A DNA stretch of 64,000 nt from Rivularia sp. PCC 7116 (GTDB lineage: Bacteria; Cyanobacteriota; Cyanobacteriia; Cyanobacteriales; Nostocaceae): the NCBI RefSeq assembly GCF_000316665.1, contig NC_019678.1, positions 6,448,001-6,512,000 on the forward strand, read 5' to 3'. Each line of letters begins with the position of its first letter. The stretch's first letter is position 1. The notes beneath the pieces are model-generated. The model had not been told where the DNA came from. It was given only the letters and a program-made list of their open reading frames with translations, and did no database searches. Positions 59,759-64,000 of the stretch are shown here, one piece after another. Both the position numbers and the translations under genes were made by a program.

Positions 59759-60169
59759 TTAGGGAGTCGCATCACGTCCGACTAAAATTTCAATATCAGC
59801 TTTATTTGGATCGGGTTTACCTTCTTCTGTGGCTTTTTCATGTTTATTAGAAAATTGAATTTGGTTGAGATTTTCCCCTAGTAATGACACAGCCCCCGTA
59901 CCCAAGAAAATTTGGGGTTGATCGAGTTGAATTTCTTTATCGCCAACTTTGTAAGTTAGTTTTTCTTCAGAACTATACAAATTTGATGTAATCAGCAAAA
60001 AGCTAATCTCTCCTTTATCTCCTTGTGCAACGTTAACAACTTTGTCTGTGTCACCTGGTTGAATAGCGACTTCGATTTTGTTATAAGCCTCAACCTTTAT
60101 ATCTTCATTAAGGGAGGCTTGGGGTCCTCCCGAAACTTTTGCGCTAAGTTGAACTTTGATATCTACCAT
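59759..60169 (-). CDS. small beta-rich protein upstream of the sheath gene
   Basis: 136 residues from ATG at 60169 (MVDIKVQLSAKVSGGPQASL); the GTG at 60184 would add five residues and is not preferred. It is soluble, beta-rich by pattern (IEVAIQPGDTDKVVNVAQGD, ISFLLITSNLYSSEEKLTYK, PQIFLGTGAVSLLGENLNQI) and lacks cysteines. Not recognised as a named family. It is 66 bp upstream of the sheath gene on the same strand and so is probably the first gene of the tail unit. A structural accessory role in the particle is an inference from position. Confidence 0.75.
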   Translation of the reverse strand: MVDIKVQLSAKVSGGPQASLNEDIKVEAYNKIEVAIQPGDTDKVVNVAQGDKGEISFLLITSNLYSSEEKLTYKVGDKEIQLDQPQIFLGTGAVSLLGENLNQIQFSNKHEKATEEGKPDPNKADIEILVGRDATP

Positions 60170-60468
60170 TGAAAGTTTCCTCACAAAGTATCAAATACTA
60201 AGAAAAAAATGTCTGTCACACAAAAAATAATATTTTTGTCAATAGCTGTTAAAGAACCACTATATTTATGCATGTAAATATAAAAGCAAATGTATTCCGA
60301 AATTACACGTTTTTTTCAGAAAAATCACTATTTTTTAATATTTATAATTCTCAGGTTTGTGACTTAAGCTGAATGCATAAATATTGTCAACATAGAGTTT
60401 GACATAGTTGTAATTCAAGTTTTTATTGTTAATAATTGAAAATGTAAGTTTTAAGGAAAACTCGCTGT

Positions 60469-60594
60469 ATGTTAGGAAATCTTTTTGCTTGGTTAATACT
60501 AATTCCCTTTATTCTTGCGTTTGTTGTTGGGTTTCTAGCTTACGATTTTCAAAAGCCGACTGTACCACCAGATGGAGAATTAAACAAACCGTAA
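60469..60594 (+). CDS. 41-residue single-span membrane protein
   Basis: Reads MLGNLFAWLILIPFILAFVV, then GFLAYDFQKPTVPPDGELNKP and a stop. One membrane helix (residues about 5-26) and a short charged tail. An AAGGA ribosome site lies about 11 bp upstream. It is on the strand opposite to the flanking genes, in a 461-bp gap between the tail unit and a membrane protein gene. Small size makes the call tentative; the composition is clearly that of a membrane peptide. Confidence 0.5.
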   Translation: MLGNLFAWLILIPFILAFVVGFLAYDFQKPTVPPDGELNKP

Positions 60595-60630
60595 CAAGTT
60601 AGGAATTATGAGTTAGGAGTTAGTAATAAT

Positions 60631-61062
60631 TTACTTACTCTTAACTTTTGACTCAGAATTTTCTTGTTTGTTTGTATTGGTTTCTGTTTGAGAGTCTCCC
60701 TGCAAAAATTTAAACTCGGATTCAGGTAATTCCAATCCCAATCTCTTTTTAGCAAAATTCTTCACCCAGTTAAAAACTTGTGCAAAAGAATTTACAAGCG
60801 ATTTGATAGTATTCTCTACTAATTTTTCTGGTTCTTTATTTGGCGATTCCATCCATTGGCGAAACTTCCAGCCAATGGTAAACCCGATGTGCCATACCCA
60901 AAGAACGAACACCACCACTAATAACAACAGCATCAAAAGCAATATTGCTGTTTCTTTTAATAAGTTCCAGGTTTTAACTAGAGCCTGTTGATAAATTTTA
61001 GCGGTGTTTGGGCTAGAGAGGTTATCCCAAAGAACATTAGCTTGATATTGGATGAGCTTCAT
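60631..61062 (-). CDS. single-span membrane protein next to the injection-system genes
   Basis: 143 residues. A strongly hydrophobic segment at about 39-63 (ILLLMLLLLVVVFVLWVW) is followed by a charged, helical domain (WKFRQWMESPN, NTIKSLVNSFAQVFNWVKNF) and a polar, Lys/Glu/Asn-rich tail. There is no cleavable signal. Not recognised. Contractile injection systems attached to thylakoid membranes have been described in filamentous cyanobacteria, so a membrane anchor or docking protein beside the tail genes is of interest, but the role is not shown here. Confidence 0.7.
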   Translation of the reverse strand: MKLIQYQANVLWDNLSSPNTAKIYQQALVKTWNLLKETAILLLMLLLLVVVFVLWVWHIGFTIGWKFRQWMESPNKEPEKLVENTIKSLVNSFAQVFNWVKNFAKKRLGLELPESEFKFLQGDSQTETNTNKQENSESKVKSK

Positions 61063-61602
61063 GGTTTTTATTCTTAATCACCCATACTCATGAATTTACT
61101 TGCAAATGATAACTTCGGTATACCGAAATCTGTTTTTAGCAACAATTTGTATCATTTTTTGTATTGCAGATTGCAAATTATTCACCATAGTCGTGACTAT
61201 TCAGGTAAATACGGTGAATAAAAATTTGTGTTATTACTGCTAGAAATATATCAGATAAACAAAGGCAGCTACTTCTCGCTACTAGTCTATATTTCATTTA
61301 TTCGATATTTAATTTATTTTTAACCTATCCACCCAACTAAGTATGATACAAGGCTTTCAGTATAAATATTACGCTACGTTATATTTCAATTAGGTTGGTT
61401 ACAAATTGCAAAGTGTAATAAATAATTATTAAAACCTCTCTGAAATTTACGGCAGTAGAAAGTTGATTATGGTATCAGAAAGAAAGAAAATATCAATTTA
61501 TACAATTAATTCGTAGTTGTTAATATCTATTTTTGAGTTTTGACTTTAAACTACAAACTATATCGAGGTTAACCGCTGTCGGTAATTTGAGGGGTTTAGA
61601 CA
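61063..61602. other. 540-bp divergent intergenic region
   Basis: AT-rich, without coding frame or clear repeats. It must hold promoters for the leftward membrane protein and the rightward DUF4157 gene. No ribosome site better than a weak GAGGGG at 61589-61594 was seen before the start at 61603. Confidence 0.55.
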
Positions 61603-64000
61603 ATGACTACTCGTTCGCATTCTCAAGTCCAAAGAAACTCAGAAACCTCTCAAAAGTTGGTTTCTGATGGACTGCTGCAACGTTCTGGGCAGCAGACGGA
61701 GAGAGTCAACGAGCAAGAAGATTTACAAAGCTTTAGAGAATCTCAAACTTCCCAGGAGTCTGGTGTTAGCTGGGATTTTAGCTCTGTACCAGTACGTCAT
61801 ACTTCTTTACCAAAAATTCAGCCTAAGTTGAATATCGGGCAACCGGGAGATAAATACGAGCGAGAAGCTGATAGGGTAGCAGAGCAGGTAATGCAGATGC
61901 CGCATCCGCTTCCCGAAAGAAGGATAAACCCCTCTCCCCTTGTGCCTGCTCGTTTTCTATCATTAAATTCCGATTCTGAAGAACAGTTGCAACGGCAGGA
62001 AATAGAAAAAGACAAGGAAGACGACGAAGAAAAAATTTTACAAGCAAAACCAAATAAATCAAAGACACCCAGAGTTGCACCAAATTTAGAAAATCATCTT
62101 AATGCCAGTAGGGGAAGCGGACAACCTTTGCCTGAGTCTACCCGTGTTTTCATGGAAGATAGATTTGGGACTGATTTTAGTGGCGTGCGGGTGCATACTG
62201 ATTCAAATGCCGTACAGATGAATCGGGAGTTAACAGCGCAAGCTTTTACTCGTGGCAATCATATTTATTTTGGTGCGGGTAAGTCTCCTGGTAATAATGA
62301 GTTGATGGCGCATGAGTTGACGCATACTATTCAGCAGACTGGTGGACAGATACAGCCTAAATTAATTGATAAAGCTACAAAAACAATAAATAAAATCAAT
62401 CATAAGCCCGATTTAAACCTTCAGATGAAGGAAGTACCGGGATATGAGATAAATACACAGATAAAGCAAGAATTAGCAGCAAACAATACTGTTAATCGAG
62501 TCGCACCCCTAGAAACTGCCCCGAAGCAAGAAATAAATACAACATCTGTTACTTCCGAAGAGAAACAAGAAGAAAATCAAGAAGCAGCACCTCTAGAAGC
62601 TGAGAATCAAGAAATTACTGCAACAGCTACTGAAACAGCAGAGGAAGAAACTGCTCCTACTTCCCCAGAATCAGATCCAGATTTTCAAGCGGTAGTTGCT
62701 AAGGCTAAAAGTGTTGCAAGTAAAGAGAAAAAACACGCCCCAGCGAGTACGAAAGCCAAACAAGCCCAAGATGCAGCCGAAAGCCCTGCAAGTGAAATAG
62801 AAAGCAAAGCCCAAGCGAATCAAGTGGGTGAAATGGAACAAGCTCCCACCCCTGGTTTTAATGCTGCTGCTTTCAAAACTAAATTAATGGAGCGCATCAA
62901 GGAAGCGGCTCCTAAAAATCTTGAAGAAGCGGATAATTTTAAAAATAATCATAAATTGGCTGGTGTTAAAAGCCAGATGCAAAATACAGTCGAGCAAGAG
63001 CAAACTGCATCTCAAACACCATTAACAGAGAAAGCGCAACAAACGCCAGATACCAGCATTATCAAACCAAAATCAGTAACTCCCCTAGCTTCTAACGAAG
63101 CGGGAGCAGCAACAAAAAATATTGGCGCTCAAAAAGCTGTTCCCAAAGCCAAAAAACAAAGTCAAGTTGAAGCACCGCTACAAGAAAATAGCCAAAAACT
63201 TGAGCAACAAATGGCTGAAGCTAATGTTACTGAAGAACAATTAGCTAAATCTAATCAACCACAATTTAAAACCGCTTTAGAAGCCAAAACACAAGCTCAA
63301 ACCAATGCCCAACTTGCACCCCAAGAATATCGCCAATTTGAGCAAAACCAGCTAACCCAAGCCCAAGGAGAAGCCACAGCCACAGCAGGAGAAAAACTGC
63401 AAGGAATGCATAGCGATCGCACTCAATTATTATCTGGGGTACTACAGCAGCAAGTTGAAGCTAAAGGTAAAGATGAGCAAGCACGAGCTAAGGTTGCTGG
63501 AGATATTCAAGGAATTTATCAGCAAACTAAAACCAAAGTTGAGCAAATTCTCAACGGTTTAGATAATAAAGTAGATACAGAATTTGAAACTGGTGCCAAT
63601 CAAGCCAAAAAAGCCTTCGAGGATTACGTAGATGAAAAAATGAAGGCTTACAAAGATGAGCGCTATAGTGGTGAATTAGGTTGGATTCGCTGGGGTAAGG
63701 ATAAACTACTGGGTATGCCTTCAGAAGTTAATGTTTTTTACCAAGAAGGACGACAATTTTACCTACAAAAAATGGATGTTGCCATTGATAAAATTGTCAA
63801 CATTATTGGTAGCGGCTTAATCGATGCTAAGTCAGAAATCACCAAAGGTAGGCAGCAAATTAAAGAATATGTAGCTCAATTACCCGAAAATCTGAAAAAA
63901 GTAGGGCAACAAGCTGCTACAGATATTCAAAGTCAATTCAACGAGTTAGAACAAAGCGTTGAGGGCAAACAAGATGAGTTAATTAATAACCTCGCGCAAA
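61603..64000 (+). CDS. DUF4157 protein, cut by the window edge
   Basis: The frame from ATG at 61603 (MTTRSHSQVQRNSETSQKL) is open to the window end, so at least 799 residues. The leader motif LNIGQPGDKYEREADRVAEQ is at about 75-94; the DUF4157 core spans about 176-248 (ESTRVFMEDRFGTDFSGVRV, HELTHTIQQTG) with HExxH at 237-241. From about 300 the sequence is low-complexity Glu/Ala/Gln/Lys and long helical coiled coil (LEQQMAEANVTEEQLAKSNQ, KVEQILNGLDNKVDTEFETG). The C-terminal effector part, if any, lies beyond the window. Codon use is host-like, unlike the nuclease effector at 51166. It may be a scaffold or large cargo of the injection system. Confidence 0.85.
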   Translation, partial: MTTRSHSQVQRNSETSQKLVSDGLLQRSGQQTERVNEQEDLQSFRESQTSQESGVSWDFSSVPVRHTSLPKIQPKLNIGQPGDKYEREADRVAEQVMQMPHPLPERRINPSPLVPARFLSLNSDSEEQLQRQEIEKDKEDDEEKILQAKPNKSKTPRVAPNLENHLNASRGSGQPLPESTRVFMEDRFGTDFSGVRVHTDSNAVQMNRELTAQAFTRGNHIYFGAGKSPGNNELMAHELTHTIQQTGGQIQPKLIDKATKTINKINHKPDLNLQMKEVPGYEINTQIKQELAANNTVNRVAPLETAPKQEINTTSVTSEEKQEENQEAAPLEAENQEITATATETAEEETAPTSPESDPDFQAVVAKAKSVASKEKKHAPASTKAKQAQDAAESPASEIESKAQANQVGEMEQAPTPGFNAAAFKTKLMERIKEAAPKNLEEADNFKNNHKLAGVKSQMQNTVEQEQTASQTPLTEKAQQTPDTSIIKPKSVTPLASNEAGAATKNIGAQKAVPKAKKQSQVEAPLQENSQKLEQQMAEANVTEEQLAKSNQPQFKTALEAKTQAQTNAQLAPQEYRQFEQNQLTQAQGEATATAGEKLQGMHSDRTQLLSGVLQQQVEAKGKDEQARAKVAGDIQGIYQQTKTKVEQILNGLDNKVDTEFETGANQAKKAFEDYVDEKMKAYKDERYSGELGWIRWGKDKLLGMPSEVNVFYQEGRQFYLQKMDVAIDKIVNIIGSGLIDAKSEITKGRQQIKEYVAQLPENLKKVGQQAATDIQSQFNELEQSVEGKQDELINNLAQ

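Overview
The window looks like a chromosomal segment of a filamentous, probably Nostocales-type cyanobacterium. Supporting signs are frequent GCGATCGC (HIP1) octamers, heptameric short tandem repeats, many palindromic intergenic repeats and small inverted-repeat elements, relics of xisH/xisI, and the plastid/cyanobacterial families Ycf35 (DUF1257), DUF2997 and Ycf46. No rRNA, tRNA or CRISPR array was recognised by eye. All functional calls are by reading, without database searches.

Region 1 (1-3.8 kb) holds the end of a VOC-like protein, a subtilisin-like S8 protease and a lipoprotein that resembles the protease's own N-terminal pro-region.

Region 2 (3.8-22.6 kb) is the most unusual part. 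It is an expanded STM4011-STM4015 type locus: two radical SAM enzymes (STM4011-like and STM4012-like), an alkaline-phosphatase-superfamily hydrolase (STM4013-like), an ATP-grasp-like protein (STM4014-like) and three LRR proteins (STM4015-like). Two WD40 proteins nearby share the same ~100-residue N-terminal module (YDAVLGG...VLGGIEGVK) as the LRR proteins, which suggests one set of client or substrate proteins with exchangeable scaffolds. Interleaved or adjacent are DUF2997, an HTH/coiled-coil protein, an Hsp70-family protein, two Ycf35 paralogues and a Ycf46 AAA+ ATPase. A decayed toxin-antitoxin pair and an xisI pseudogene lie inside the locus. Several of its genes carry in-frame insertions of intergenic repeats.

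Region 3 (23-30.5 kb) encodes probably secreted proteins: two RTX-type calcium-binding proteins, a CARDB-fused vanadium-haloperoxidase-like protein, a small secreted domain protein and a VCBS-like protein. Several small inverted-repeat elements separate them.

Region 4 (31-45.6 kb) is one long minus-strand block: sigma-70-like protein, DUF1822, CHAT-CHASE2 membrane protein, DUF928, TpsB transporter, TpsA filamentous-haemagglutinin-type exoprotein, TPR-CHAT protein. It reads as a two-partner secretion system flanked by two caspase-like (CHAT) proteins and a dedicated sigma-like regulator.

Region 5 (45.8-64 kb) is part of an extracellular contractile injection system (eCIS): tail sheath, tail tube, a zinc-ribbon-like T4-hub-chaperone-type protein, a Pvc16/DUF4255 protein, an eCIS AAA+ ATPase, a repeat-rich disordered protein, two membrane proteins, and two DUF4157 proteins. 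One DUF4157 protein carries a DNA/RNA non-specific nuclease-like domain and a basic NLS-like tail; the other runs off the window. Baseplate wedge and spike genes are not seen and must lie elsewhere. The intergenic space between effector and tail genes is a graveyard with a reverse-transcriptase tail, an xisH fragment and a duplicated 3' end of the neighbouring gene.
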